A stretch of 29,784 bases of DNA from Asterionellopsis glacialis (lineage: Eukaryota; Bacillariophyta; Plagiogrammaphyceae; Rhaphoneidales; Asterionellopsidaceae), in contig WKLE02000932.1 in NCBI GenBank assembly GCA_014885115.2, forward strand, positions 1-29,784, given 5' to 3'. How positions within the stretch are numbered: the first letter of the stretch is position 1; each line of letters begins with the position of its first letter. Positions 10,426-20,627 of the stretch are shown here, one piece after another. The notes beneath the pieces were generated by a model. That model saw only the letters and a list, made by a program, of their open reading frames with translations. It did not search any database and had not been told where the DNA came from. The position numbers and the translations under genes were made by a program.

Positions 10426-11075
10426 TCTGAAGTTTTGGATCTCAGCACCGCGGAAACATAATTTGGTTTAGAAAATCCTTTAATCATGGCTTCCATGTAA
10501 ACTTCCACGTTACGGACACAGCATGAGATTGTAATGGCGTAGATGAGGACAGCATTTGGGCCACGGCCGACGCAGGATTTCTGAGGGCGCAGTTCAATTT
10601 TGCAGGAGTTGCAGGATAAAATTACTACAATAAGATTTGACAGATTTTTCTTGAGTTTGTCGTACCGAGTCCATTCAGGATGAGCAAATTTAAGCCACGC
10701 GAGAGTGAGATTGTTGGTGGTTGATAATTTGGTTATCCACATGCGGTGCTTGTTGTGATCTAACCATGGTTTCATGGATTCTTTGAAAGAAGTAAATGAC
10801 CTAGAAGTTTCAATGAGGATGAAGAATTTAAGAATGTTGTTGTTGTTGTTGGGTCCTTGAAACGCATTTGTGCCGGAAATCCATTGCTCAATGTTGATTT
10901 TACCTGTTGGGAGTTGATTGGCTTTGGTGTGTTTGTGGCCTAGATTTGCGTTTTTTAAGATGGATTTTTTCTTTTTGCTTTGAACTTTGATGAAATCGTT
11001 GGATTCTTGATGGTTGCCTAAAATTGATGGCGGAATAGATGATGAAAGGGAGGATGTTGATGGCATACCGCTCAT
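10422..11075 (-). pseudogene. LINE ORF1 (gag-like RNA-binding protein), C-terminally cut off
   Basis: The ATG gives MSGMPSTSSLSSSIPP, preceded in frame by an Asp run. The frame stays open for 217 codons: a Ser-rich start, a basic patch (KVQSKKKKSILKNANLGHKH), then a folded-looking region (FILIETSRSFTSFKESMKPW, MWITKLSTTNNLTLAWLKFAHPEW). I associate such wording with ORF1 of diatom LINEs, a nucleic-acid chaperone needed for retrotransposition. It ends at the inversion junction near 10425, so the last residues may be foreign. It lacks a recognisable zinc knuckle. The neighbouring inverted arm repeats its first ~50 codons on the other strand. Confidence 0.6.
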
Positions 11076-11220
11076 GGCAGCGTCATCGTCATCGTCGTCG
11101 GGAGGTTGCTTTGTTAGCTGGAGGTGGAGAGTCTTTTTCCAAAGAGTCTGGTGTACGTTAACATCTTACTATAGGTTTACGTCCGTAGGTTGTCGGATGT
11201 AGGCTCTTACCGGGTGCAAA
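10926..11220 (-). repeat. Right arm of the LINE2 inverted repeat (LINE 5' end, sense on minus)
   Basis: Partner of 9930-10204. The arm ends (plus strand) ...CTTACCGGGTGCAAA. The next ~23 bp, to 11243, exist only on this side, so the true LINE 5' end may be 11243. Confidence 0.85.
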
Positions 11221-11243
11221 TTTTCAGCTCCAGAAAAGAGTAA

Positions 11244-11261
11244 AAAACTATGCTGACAACA
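11244..11261. repeat. Right target-site duplication of LINE2 (18 bp)
   Basis: Identical to 8903-8920. It overlaps the first bases of the Gy1 LTR at 11251. Confidence 0.85.
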
Positions 11262-11680
11262 ATTATTGAAAGGGGATAGAAAAAGGAGTAGAGTTTGTTA
11301 GAGTGAATAAATTATGAGCTATTTTAACTAGTCTCTAAAAATACCTGACAATCCACTGATTTGTCTTCTTGACCTAATTTCAGTACTACTTAGAGTTCAG
11401 TTCCGATGGAGTTTGGTTTAATCATGTGACCCAAACTCCCCAAGGTAGCCAATGAGAGTCTGCTGGACCTGGCTTGTCACACACTGCATCCTGGTGTAAT
11501 GCATCATGCTTCTGAGTTGCGCTGCTGCGGACTGGATTTCGATGGGCTTCATTTGTGACATCAGTGTTTACTTGTACGTAGCATGTCACCACATTTTCTT
11601 GTCTGTCCTTATCCAGGGCATCAACACATCTTGGTACATCATTGACATCATCGTGTGAGTCTTGTGACTCACCTACTGCA
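11251..11680 (-). repeat. Gy1 3' LTR
   Basis: On the plus strand it begins TGCTGACAACAATTATTG and ends CACCTACTGCA, giving TG...CA ends. It aligns along its length with both Gy2 LTRs, sharing GAGTGAATAAATTATG, CAAACTC(C/A)CC and GATGCATCATGCTTCTG words. The 430 bp compare with 459 and 500 bp in Gy2. Confidence 0.8.
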
Positions 11681-11692
11681 CACGCCCACATG
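11681..11692 (-). other. Gy1 polypurine tract candidate
   Basis: The minus strand reads ATGTGGGCGTG immediately before the LTR start TGCAGTAGG, the position of the plus-strand primer in LTR elements. It is G-rich but not pure purine. Confidence 0.5.
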
Positions 11693-11718
11693 TCTAGTGA
11701 TCTAGTACAGGAACTGTC

Positions 11719-12700
11719 TTATGCAGCAGCAGGAGTACTAGTGGAACCATTGCAGTATACATGGCATACTATGAATGGACCATCGTAAGGTTGCTCATAT
11801 TTACACAGGTTGGGCCAATTGTTCTCTAATAGGGCTTTATTTCCTATTTTATAATCATGTTTGATTCTCTTAGAATTTCCACAATGATTGTTGCTAGCAA
11901 TCCTAGCTAGTTTCCTACCATTTATGTGTTCCCAGTTTGCTTTATGTTGAATGTTAAATATCATATTTCTACCAAAAAGTAGCTGGCCAGGCGTATCTTG
12001 GAGAGTAGTGTGATAAGTGGAATGCTAATACACTGGCCCAAGAGTTTTCTTTGGTACTATGTTGTACCTCGTGGGTTTGTGCCATATTACCCACTACTTG
12101 ATGTATCCTCTCCATGATAGCATTTGCTTATGGGTTACGGGTAGTGATTGGTTCACACTTGATGTGATACTCATCATCTAGCATACTATGGAAATCCTTC
12201 ATGAATTCTGTGCCTCGGTCAAAAGTGACTTGCATAGGCTTTGGGTACTGTGCAAACCATTGTTGTTCTACTATGTTCGCAATTTCAATACTGCTCCTTT
12301 TGGACCAAGGGGCAATTTTGAACCATCCTGTAGCTGGATCAATCATAGTAATGCAGCATAGGATAGGGTCCTATGAGATCTATGTGGCTTCTGCATCTTT
12401 TTCAGGCAGGTGTCCATACTTTTTACTTTGAGTCTTGTTCAGTTGACAGGTGTGGCAAGATTTGCAGTATGTCATTACGCGTTCACATAGTTTGGGCCAC
12501 CATAAGTGATGTTAGATTGTCGCTTTGGTACAGGTCTTACCAGGATGACATAAGTATGTGTAGTACCATTGTACCATTCATTTCTGTAGAGTTGACAGAA
12601 TGCATATTTTATTGTTGTAGCATGAAAGGCTTAAGGATTTTCTGTCCCCATGAAACAGGCTTTTGGAGAAACCTTTCTTCTTAAGCGCATCTTGTCTGAG
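11719..12700 (-). pseudogene. Gy1 integrase, broken
   Basis: The zinc-binding region has YCKSCHTCQLNKTQ (about 12435-12480). The core shows MIDPATGWF (first Asp), TFDRGTEF (second Asp, about 12205-12235) and ANAIMERIHQ (third catalytic Glu, about 12095-12125). The C-terminal part at 11719-11964 contains NIQHKANWEHINGRKLARIA and KIGNKALLEN, followed by a DGPFIV block. The DDE residues are still legible, but stops and frameshifts separate the pieces (stop TAA before ANAIMER; stops near 12350 and 12590). Integrase would insert the cDNA at target DNA. I see no chromodomain. The C-terminal words match Gy2 at 26321-26700. Confidence 0.8.
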
Positions 12701-12711
12701 TTGATTGTCAT

Positions 12712-13330
12712 TTAGTTGATATTTAAGGATGTCTGGGTAACTGAGGGGGAAGCCCTTGTCACTATCACTATGCTATGGCTTATTGAGGCAGTACATTTCT
12801 GCCATACCTTCATTGGTGATATAGCATTCTGGAACACAGCTTCCAAGTCAGTATCAATTAGATCAAGGTGGGAATGCGCATCTGCAACTATGTTATGTTC
12901 GACTTTTATATAGCATCCATTGCCAACATGCATGGCATTTGGTTTGAAATTTGTCAGAGGTTAGATTCTTATGGTCTGTATGTATGATGACACTGTGACG
13001 AGGTACTGGTACTCTCTAAGTACTTCCATTATTGATAATAGTTCTTGATTGCAAATGTCCTATTTAGTTTGTGTGTCAGTAAGTTTCCTACTGTAGAATA
13101 CTATGGGCTTGTTGTCTTGCATGATAACAGCCCCAAGTTGATACTTACTGGCATCGTTATATATGTTGAAAGGCTTGTGGAAGTCCGGGTAGGACAGCAG
13201 TACTTCTTTGGCTATAATTTTCTTAATATTCTCAAAGGCTGTTTGTTGCTCTTTTCCCCATTTGAACCTTGTAGCTTAGTTAGAGGATCCAGTACATGGG
13301 ATCTGTGTATCCACATCTGTTTGTAATAGT
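12712..13330 (-). pseudogene. Gy1 RNase H domain, broken
   Basis: Following RT, the decayed frames give FKWGKEQQTAFENIKKII, a Gypsy linker, then NIYNDASKYQLGAVI with the first RNase H Asp, FYSRKLTDTQ, and later HNIVADAHSHLD with the last Asp, in place of the usual ADALSRLD. The frame at 12712-12933 holds the C-terminal portion. At least two stops lie between. RNase H would remove the RNA strand during cDNA synthesis. Confidence 0.7.
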
Positions 13331-13339
13331 TAACCATCC

Positions 13340-14296
13340 CTACAAAAGATCATAATTCTTAGTAGTCATAGGGGGTGCAAAATTTAGTATGTCAGAGACC
13401 TTATGATTAAGTGGTCTTATGCCCTTGCAATATATGTGAAATCTGAGATAGTCCATTTCAGTTTGTCCAAAGAAGGATTTCTCTATTTTGACTTTAAGTC
13501 CTGATTCCTGTAGTCTTTGTAGTGCCAGGTCCATTTTATGTATGTTATCTTCAAAATTGTCTGTCATAACAAGCAATAGATCATCAATGTACATGCATAC
13601 AAATTCTAGTCTGCACATAAGTTTGCTCATCTTCTCTTGGAAAATGTCCACTGAACTTGCGACTCCCATGGGTAGATGTACATATTTGTACTTGCCCCAT
13701 GGTAGGATGATGGTACATAGTTTACTAGCACCTGCATCTAATCGTATGTGATAGTAACCCATATTTAAGTCTCATGATGATGCATATGAGAAACCTTCAA
13801 GTTTTGTAAGTAATTCCTGAATATGAGGAATAGGGAATGGATGTCGTATGATACATTCGTTCAATTTCCTAAAGTCAGAAATAAACCTGATAGTATTGTT
13901 TTTCTTAGGTCATGGGAAGCTAAGCGCTGCCCATTTTGACCTGTTAACCTTTTTTAGTACTCCTATACATTCTTCCCTAAGTAGTTGGTCATAGACTTCA
14001 GGTACCAGATAGGCTTAACAGTGGTAAGGTTTGGAGCCTTCTTTTATTTCTATACTCACTGGGTTGATGTTCCACATGCCCAGAGAACTATCAAACAAAG
14101 GTTCGTATTTCTTAAGTTGTGCATTTAAGGCTTTTCTGTCCTTAGGAGGCAGATGCCAGCATAATCTTGTTACTTTGTCTAGGTCAGTCTTATCATATGT
14201 GGTGGCCAGTATGCTGTTCATACGATCAGTGACAGTTGTGTACTTGTTTAGGCTCGTTGAGTTCCTGTAGTATACTGTGCGATTCCTTGATCTCAT
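13340..14296 (-). pseudogene. Gy1 reverse transcriptase
   Basis: The N-terminal part (14015-14296) has the Gypsy pre-RT wording (LPPKDRKALNAQLKKYEPLF). The middle (13763-14010) lies in decayed frames. The palm (13340-13762) has motif A DLNMGYYHI (Asp codon 13769-13771), then LPMGVASSVDIFQEKM and motif C YIDD (13580-13591), with LLLVMTDNFEDNIHKMDL downstream. Both catalytic motifs are intact in sequence, but a TGA at 13772-13774 directly precedes motif A, and a stop near 14015 separates the N-terminal segment. The enzyme copied element RNA in capsids. Confidence 0.85.
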
Positions 14297-14303
14297 AATC
14301 AGT

Positions 14304-14617
14304 CTATTTCATTGGGACTTCAGCATCCTCCCAAGTCATTATGCACTGTTTATAGTCAAGTATCATGCCTAGTTCTTCTAGGAGCTTGCATCCAATTATC
14401 ATATCACATGATTGTTGACCTTTTGTCTCGTCCTTACGCTCATCAAATTTGGGCAATTTGAATATCACAAGGCGTTGAAAATTTCTGTCCTTAGTTTTGA
14501 AAAGCGTTTTGGGCACAGGTTTACATGAGCTTTTCAGTAAATTTCTTATTTACTATGGTGGATGAAGTGCTTGAATTTAATAGTCCTTGAAGTGGTTTTG
14601 TCTTCTGCCTTTGTCCT
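14304..14617 (-). pseudogene. Gy1 aspartic protease with altered active site
   Basis: Two frames make up the retropepsin. The first, about 14610-14520, reads KPLQGLLNSSTSSTIVNKKF, where the family has a D-S/T-G catalytic triplet. Here the Asp is Asn (codon 14575-14577) and the Gly is Ser. The second, 14304-14516, has CDMIIGCKLLEELGMILDY, the C-terminal hallmark of Gypsy proteases. A stop near 14521 and a frame change divide them. Polyprotein processing would fail. LINE1 interrupts the element directly upstream of this domain, at 14618-14627. Confidence 0.75.
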
Positions 14618-14624
14618 TTACATA
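14618..14624. repeat. Tentative LINE1 target-site duplication (left)
   Basis: TTACATA here and at 20621-20627 flank LINE1, and the Gy1 coding sense continues on both sides. Seven bases is short for a LINE and could be chance. Confidence 0.4.
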
Positions 14625-14750
14625 CTAGCATTAATAATAATAATACGGTTCTATTTATTAATCGCTGCAGCTAGTGATAACCGTGGAAACCAATTCTACT
14701 CGCGATGACAGCCTGGACCATCAGATGAATTTGTGGGAAACTATAACCGT
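14625..14750 (-). other. LINE1 3' UTR and microsatellite tail
   Basis: The conserved block at 14663-14725 is shared with the other two LINE 3' ends. The sense strand then has TTAATAAATAGAAC, containing a polyadenylation-like AATAAA, followed by (ATT) repeats rather than poly(A). Confidence 0.8.
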
Positions 14751-15795
14751 TCAATCTGGCTGGAACTGAAAATAATGGTTAATTGTACAGACACCTTTGA
14801 TCACCCAGGACTTCGCGTGCTTTACACTTTGTATAATTGTTGGATGCCAAATGGAGAGCCAATTCTGTATTTGAGTAGTTGTTTTATCTTGAGTATGTTC
14901 CTCGAAGGTATCAAAGAAGATGGATCGATCATGGGATAGGACTTGCTCTTTCAGCTCGTAAACTGCTTTCATTTCCTCCAACACTCTAAGTTTCCGGATA
15001 GCTGCTCTCTGTGACAGGTCTTTGCCATGTTTGCACTTGTTACGTAATTCCCAATATGTAATATACCATGTAAATATGATTTTTATCATAAGTGTTGTCC
15101 ACGTCTGGCCATTGTGTTTCGTTGCATTTTGGTTTGAATAATGTTGTGACTGCACGTCAGTCCACTTATTAGCGAACCTACCTTGGAGTATCTTGATCCA
15201 ACCTATGTCTGACTGAATATCGTATAAATCGCTAATCACAGTAGATGGCGCTGTCTGGGAACAACCAAAGAACGATTCTAATCCGTACAATAAGGTATCA
15301 CGTATACATGGATCAGAAGATATTGGTCGCATACAAGCCAGATCTTTTCAGAAGTTTTTTCCTGGATTGAGCTAGTTCAGCATGATTACATTTGAAGTGA
15401 TGGATGAAATCTTCCACTTGGATATCACACCCTGGACATATAGATGTGGTCTCTTTGTCATATTGGGATGTTACAGTATTCAACGGTATGTGAGAGTGTA
15501 GCAGTTTAATCAAAATCAGATGATGAGGTGACATGGCAGAAATCACCGTGGCTAAGGCGTGTTGGTTGATAGATTGGAATTGTTGTTGGGAGAGGGACTG
15601 GCGGTCCATGATGTAGGCTTCAAGGGGTTTGGCATAATGAGCATGCCTAATTCGTGACGGATATTTGTCGTTGCAAGTGACATTTTTAATATTCAACTGC
15701 GCTGGATTAGTAGGGAATTGGATGACATTGGACAGATCCTGTGGAGGATTAAGGCGATGCATGGATCCGGCAAGCTGATCGGCTTCTACATTTAG
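14751..15795 (-). pseudogene. LINE1 ORF2 C-terminus: zinc finger and terminal domain
   Basis: The frame at 15313-15762 carries HHLILIKLLHSHIPLNTVTS then CPGCDIQVEDFIHHFKCNH, a CxxC...H...C/H zinc-binding pattern (about 15385-15440). The frame at 14751-15332 follows after a frameshift near 15320 and runs to the natural end (SVKHAKSWVIKGVCTINHYF, ending QFQPD and a stop). The two overlap by about 20 bp in different frames. Matching segments exist in LINE2 and LINE3, so this domain is part of the family. It lies downstream of RNase H and may bind nucleic acid. Confidence 0.8.
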
Positions 15796-16300
15796 TTATG
15801 CGGCCAACGGCAACTCCTCAAACGGAATTTGATCATCCTGATGTCCTTTGACATGCGTTCCTTCATGTGGAGGCAGTTTGTCAAGAGTAGCTACTATTAA
15901 GTGAATGACGTCCCAATCCTCCGACAAGGTGGAGTTCGGTGTTGGCATTTCTTGGTCTTGGAGCTGCTGGATGCGGATGAGAAGAGATTCGCTATCCGTG
16001 TATTGATTAATCCGTAAGGGTTCTGGCCATTCAATGGTGTGGTAAAGATGGAGTAAGTATAGGAACCGCACCCAGGAAAGAAAGCCATATGCCTCTGCTC
16101 TCATAGAAGATCCGGGATAACAGCCATAAGCCCATCCTGAACACGTTGCCAATCTTGTACCCAGCCAAAGGAGCCATCGCTGTTTGTAGAAACAGAACCA
16201 TCGCTGGTGACAATGATCACACCGTCTTGAATGGAGTCGATTAATGAATAGATTGAAACATAGAGCTCAAGGTAAAGGTGAAGGTTGCGAGACCATGTAG
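15796..16300 (-). pseudogene. LINE1 RNase H domain
   Basis: The catalytic set is readable: Asp in VTSDGSV (codon 16200-16202), Glu in RAEAYGFLSW (about 16085-16105), Asp in QYTDSESLL (about 15990-16005), and His/Asp in HVKGHQDDQ (about 15835-15860). A frameshift near 16150 separates the first Asp from the rest, just before ATCSGWAYGCYPGSSM. Otherwise the domain is complete, ending at a stop near 15796. It degrades the template RNA after first-strand synthesis in LINE clades that carry it. Confidence 0.85.
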
Positions 16301-19300
16301 GTTGACTATCTAGGAAGTGCTTGAAATCTAACGGAGATGGAGTTACGTTGGTGTGTCGGGGATGAACCGGTGATATGAGAAGCCATTTAGTGCCGCTGGG
16401 AGTTACGTCGACAGGAACGCTGGTTGAAGGCAAAGTGGAAGTTGAATTATTTGTAACATAATAAATTGCCGAGTCAGCAGACTTGTATTCTTGAAAGTGA
16501 TACTCTGTGCAAATGAAAAGAGTTGCTGATGCTATATCAAAGTAGCTAAACCAGCTTTGTCTGAGTTTGTCATATGAATAGAGCCATGCCTGTAGAGGTT
16601 GATGAAGGCGACCGTGTTTGTTGGCAAATAACTTACACGCCCAGCGCCAAACTCGCCAGGATGGTCCGTCGGGTTTATCTTGTTTGAATTTCTTCCATTG
16701 TGTGCGGCTTGAGGTGATGAGAAAATTGCCATAACGTATCTCAGGCCGCAAGTTGGTACCTGTTGCTGATGAGATGTCTGAAATCGTGATAACCTGAAGA
16801 TAGAGACGGCAGTAATTGATCTGTTGGATCTCACGGTTTGTGAATTTGCCTGCAGCTAAGACGACGTCCATGATGCATCGATCGTTGATCCGTAGCAGGG
16901 TATTGACAGGGTCAACCTGCAGGGAGATGGTGCCATCGAAGGTACGTAAATACTGGTGCATTGAGGAGAACCATTTTGTTTCTAAGTGAGGGAGCTTTAT
17001 GGATGTGTTTTCCAAAGGGGAGAAACTAGTACCTATCTGTGCCATCGTCCATGTGAAGTTGATTTGCAGCAAGTTTGAAATGAATGTATTCGATCACCAA
17101 TGCTTAAGATAGAGGGTGATCTGACTAATGCCTTGAACATCATATAAGGTTTGCCACGCTAGGCCACCCAATGCTTTCGGACCAAAGATGATTTCTTTCT
17201 TTGTGTTGCGATTGAAACCAGCCTTGGCAAGTAAGGCTCTGGTAGGTTTCTGTGGAACTTTATACAAGTCGTGTTCGGAGAAATGGCACACCGGTAGACA
17301 GTATCCAATACTTGGCATATAAATAGCGAAATAATAAGTCCAAGCTTCTTGGCGATAAAATGGATTAGACAGAATGATTTTTAGGTGTTTGTTGCTCTTT
17401 TCCCGCAGAATCAGTAGCTGTTGCGTCTGGTTTCCGCTCGGCAATTTGAAGCAGCCCAAGGTTTCATTATCTGTAAATGGGGATGAACGACGAATTACCA
17501 GATTGCAGTCTTCTGTATTGGACGGGACTGATATTTTCTTGGGGATATAATTATGGAGGACTGGTTCTCCCCGAGGAGTAAAGATGAAATCCGAAACATG
17601 GTAAAGGCACTTGGTTAATTCTAGGTCGCCACCTGATTGCCACAACAAATTATTCCACAGTTGAGCGTCGTGTTGCATTTTTGTAATCAGTTGTGAGATA
17701 TCTTTGTTGGGGCCGCGGGCATTACAGTAGCCAGTGCTGTCATCTACGAAGCCTATAATGCTAATGTTGAGGTGACGGTCTCCAGCGATGGAAGTAAAGC
17801 TGGCGCCATTGGCTGCTGTGTTATGGCAATCGAAAAGGACGCTACTCAGGAAAACCCAGATCACTGGTGAGTTTCCGCTGCCTTGGCCAGATCCATAAAT
17901 CAGAGATGAGCGGCAATGTTTGTATTGTTGGTCAGAGAGTCCCAAGCTTGTCTTAAGTTTATATTGAGCTTCTAAAAGTGTTTTTGCCATAATATAACAA
18001 ACTGAATGATGGGTACCAAAGGATCTACTGGCAAGGGATGCTAAGGAAGGTAGGATTCTATTGTAGCAAGTGCTAGCGTTGTTGGCAAATTTAATGGATG
18101 AATATCGTGTTAAACGAGAATATTCTTGTACTTGTTCTTCTATAAAGACAGGATCATGTGCAGTACAACCGGGACGACCACCAAATTGGCCTTGATTGAG
18201 GACGTCGTTATCTTTGGCAGAATGAATCGCGCTACGCCAACTCATGCTTCGAATTAAATTGTAGTCAGCTTCATAGATATGAATCACTCAAAGGCGGTGG
18301 ATTCTGGTGTCTCCTGGTTTCTTTAAGATCATGACATTGACGATTTGTTGCCATCGTTGAAAGGAGTAGCCTTGTTGCAAAGCAAAGTTCAATAATTGAA
18401 GCCTGGTTTGAAGCCGAAATTCCCATTTAACCTCTAATTCGGCGTATTTTTTGGATTTGGAAGTAGGAATATCATGTTGTTTTATGAGAGCGTGGTAGTG
18501 TCCTAGATGTACTCCGGATGGTGACGTTGACGTCGTTTCCTTCCACGATCGAATCTTGGACTTGTAGTCTTCCATATGAATTTGGGGAGCATCTGGGTTG
18601 GGAAGCAAACGTTGTTTAAGTGATTTGATGAACAGGGAAGTAATTTCAGACAATTGGGAGTCATCATAGTCGCCATCTAAGATCAAATCGGAATATTCGC
18701 CAACACCTGTGAAAGGGATATGGTCGGACAGAGGAGCCACTGTAAATGGCGTGCCAAAAGCCTGTCCAAAATGACTTTGGTTTCATTTTAATATAAATTC
18801 GTTGATTTGAGTTGGTTCCGTGACTTCCACCCATTCATTGCAAGATTTGGGATTACATTTGGGGGTTTTGGGAACTTTAATGGAGGTAAGGATTTGTGAC
18901 TTGTTGTTCGTCCGGAAATTTTGAAGCTTCGTAAACATGCGTTGTTGTTCCTGACGCCTTTGTAAATTCTTTAGGGTGGTGGCTAGTTTGGTATCGTTTG
19001 CCAGCTCGGCATCTAAAAGTTCTTTTTCGAGCTGTTGGGTGAATCTTGTGGCTTCAGATTTTGCTAGATTCCTGATAAAGCTTCGGAGCGTGCAAAGGAG
19101 CCCAACGCAATCTTTCTTGTTGGTTACGTGTGCTAAGTGTGGATTAGAAGATATTATAGTCTGAATGTTGGACTCATCGTTGGGATGATTACGGTAAAAA
19201 TATAATAGCTTCCGGGTCGCATTGTACTTAAGTTGAGATTGTCGGAGTTCGTGGGTTTGAGGTGGTCTTGTAGGTTTCTTGGCCTTATTTTCAGTGCTAA

Positions 19301-19560
19301 GGGATGCTTGGACCAATAACTTATCAATCTTTTCACTGAGTTGAATGGAATTTGGTGGTGAAGATTCTAATTGTTCTAACATTTTTGCGATATTATTCAA
19401 ATTTAAGTGAGAGTACATGGCTTTGATATACAATCTGTTTGACTTTCGATTGTTACTCTGTAGTCCGTGCGAGGGAGCCAGAGCGAGTGGAGATGTAAGA
19501 TTACCAAATAATGCGTGTGTGTCAATGTCAATAAACATTCCTTGGTGGTCGGAGACAATG
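16301..19560 (-). pseudogene. LINE1 reverse transcriptase with substituted motif A
   Basis: A single frame from SDHQGMFIDID (~19560) to ~16101 is interrupted only by TGA at 18783-18785, 18288-18290 and 17094-17096. RT words: HFGQAFGTPF before the fingers, SGVHLGHYHALIK, QGQFGGRPGCTAHDPVF, motif A NNASTCYNRI, YGSGQGSGNSPVIW and motif C GFVDDSTGY (two Asp at 17739-17744, intact). In related RTs, as I recall, motif A has Asp at the two positions that are Asn here (codons 18078-18080 and 18060-18062). Polymerase activity should therefore be lost even without the stops. All three TGA codons lie where family members usually have Arg. The thumb and connection lead into RNase H. Confidence 0.85.
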
Positions 19561-20539
19561 CGATGGTGGAAAGGGTCATACCCAGCTGCTAGCTGCTACT
19601 GTAGTATTGAGTAAACCCTTGGTACTTAAAGCGTAATCAATGCGACGTTTCCCTCGAGAATAAGTATTGAACAAAGAATGACCAGTTTTGGTAAGAAACA
19701 GGTCATGCAGGTGGAACGTGTTTGCTAGCTTCGTAATACCCTTTAATGTCGACTCCAAATTCTTCGTTAAATTCTCCAGCTAGTAAAAGTTCGTGATTTT
19801 TATTGGACGTAACTTGGGACACTAACTCCTGCAAATCAAGAATAAAATGATATCGTGGATTATTATTGTGAGGGCATTGTTGTTGTCATAGAATGGAGCT
19901 TTGTTGTGAAAAGGCAGTCATTGTGTTTAAGCTAGCAGTAGTAGCTGAGACCTTGCAGACCTGGTATGCAAAAATCAGGTGAATGTCCTTTGATTTTCCA
20001 TTCAGGTGCCAATGGATCCAACGGCCTAAGGGGTCGCTAAAACAAGTTTTGACGCGTCCAGTAGAGTTTCCTTGAGTCTAACTGAGGAGCCCTCCGGGTT
20101 TGTAATGGGTCGCTGTTGGGATGCTCGTGCCTGATAGGCAGTATTTATAGTGTTGATTGTATTTCCGCAGAGTGCGCTGAATGACTTCATTTACTTGGTA
20201 TTTGGTGTTGTCAATGTTAGTCTCCATTAACACGATGATGTCAGCCTGGATTCGACACATCTTGGTGGCTATGCAATTCATATCACCTCCAGAGGTATCG
20301 ACTTGAATGCCATTGACATTCTGGATGTAAATGCGAAGCACATGATCTTGTTTAGTGCCGGATATGACATCGCCTATGTGTTCAAAATGAGTGCTTGGTT
20401 GTTCAGGTGTTTGTTCGGAAGTGTATTGGTGGAGAGTGGTTTGTGTGGTGTATTGTATGCTATTGTTGGGTGGCTGTAGTTGAGATGGTATGAGATTATT
20501 ATGAATGTGTGGAGCATTAGTGCAACTGTCACTGGGCAA
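19561..20539 (-). pseudogene. LINE1 AP-like endonuclease (EEP fold)
   Basis: In order: RIYIQNVNGIQ (metal-binding Asn), VLMETNID (catalytic Glu), LGRWIHWHLNGKSKDIHLIF, AYQV, LLLAGEFNEEFG, RRIDYALST, and finally SDHQGMF at ~19545-19560 (terminal Asp-His). The GEFNE word has Glu (codon 19772-19774) where EEP enzymes usually have the catalytic Asp of GDFN. A TAG at 20078-20080, further stops near 19760-19900 and a +1 shift near 19590 break the frame. The enzyme nicks target DNA to prime reverse transcription. The start is uncertain; the first ~100 residues are Gln/Pro/Thr-rich and look disordered. Confidence 0.8.
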
Positions 20540-20620
20540 GTATGCTTAGTTTTAGGATTTTTCCTCAGACTATGCAAGTCTCTGAGGGTATTGCAAGACT
20601 GGTGTTTAGGCATAGAATAG
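20540..20620 (-). other. 5' boundary region of LINE1
   Basis: The LINE1/Gy1 junction is near 20620, judged from the return of Gy1 gag similarity (ATGGTTTCC...GCTACAG words shared with Gy2 near 26690-26720). I see no distinct feature here beyond an open minus frame. Confidence 0.4.
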
Positions 20621-20627
20621 TTACATA
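20621..20627. repeat. Tentative LINE1 target-site duplication (right)
   Basis: TTACATA, matching 14618-14624. The bases to its right continue Gy1 gag-like sequence. Confidence 0.4.

Larger units (their letters stand above)
8921..11243 (-). mobile_element. LINE2: rearranged non-LTR retrotransposon with internal inversion
   Basis: The insert lies between two identical 18-bp copies of the target. Reading the minus strand from 11243: the LINE 5' end and ORF1 (to ~10426), then an inverted block that again contains the LINE 5' end (10425 back to 9930), then the ORF2 C-terminus (9929-9044) and the conserved 3' end (9043-8921). Endonuclease, RT and RNase H are missing. The ORF2 C-terminus is related to LINE1 and LINE3 but diverged, so it is a separate subfamily. 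Flanking duplications around the whole block suggest one insertion event with template switching. Later rearrangement is possible. Confidence 0.75.
14625..20620 (-). mobile_element. LINE1: near-complete ORF2 non-LTR retrotransposon
   Basis: The minus strand carries, in order, an AP-type endonuclease, RT, RNase H, CCHC-like zinc finger, C-terminal domain, conserved 3' UTR and a short (ATT)n tail at 14625-14645. ORF1 is absent, so the copy is 5'-truncated near 20620. It sits inside Gy1 between gag and protease. Most of ORF2 (about 19560-16100) is one frame broken only by three TGA codons, so it is the best preserved element here. Confidence 0.9.

Noticed and set aside
9930..11220. A DNA transposon with ~280-bp terminal inverted repeats
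   Set aside because: The arms are LINE 5' UTR/ORF1, and the target duplications lie outside the larger LINE block (8903-8920 and 11244-11261), not at the arm ends.
12201..13326. Plus-strand open frames between 12201 and 13326
   Set aside because: They lie opposite recognised Gypsy integrase and RNase H words, have Cys/Phe/Ser-rich composition, and show no domain.
16101..19538. An alternative genetic code reading TGA as sense, because three TGA codons are the only interruptions of the LINE1 RT frame
   Set aside because: Other elements here also have TAA and TAG stops and frameshifts, and the TGA codons fall where Arg is expected, which CGA to TGA decay explains.
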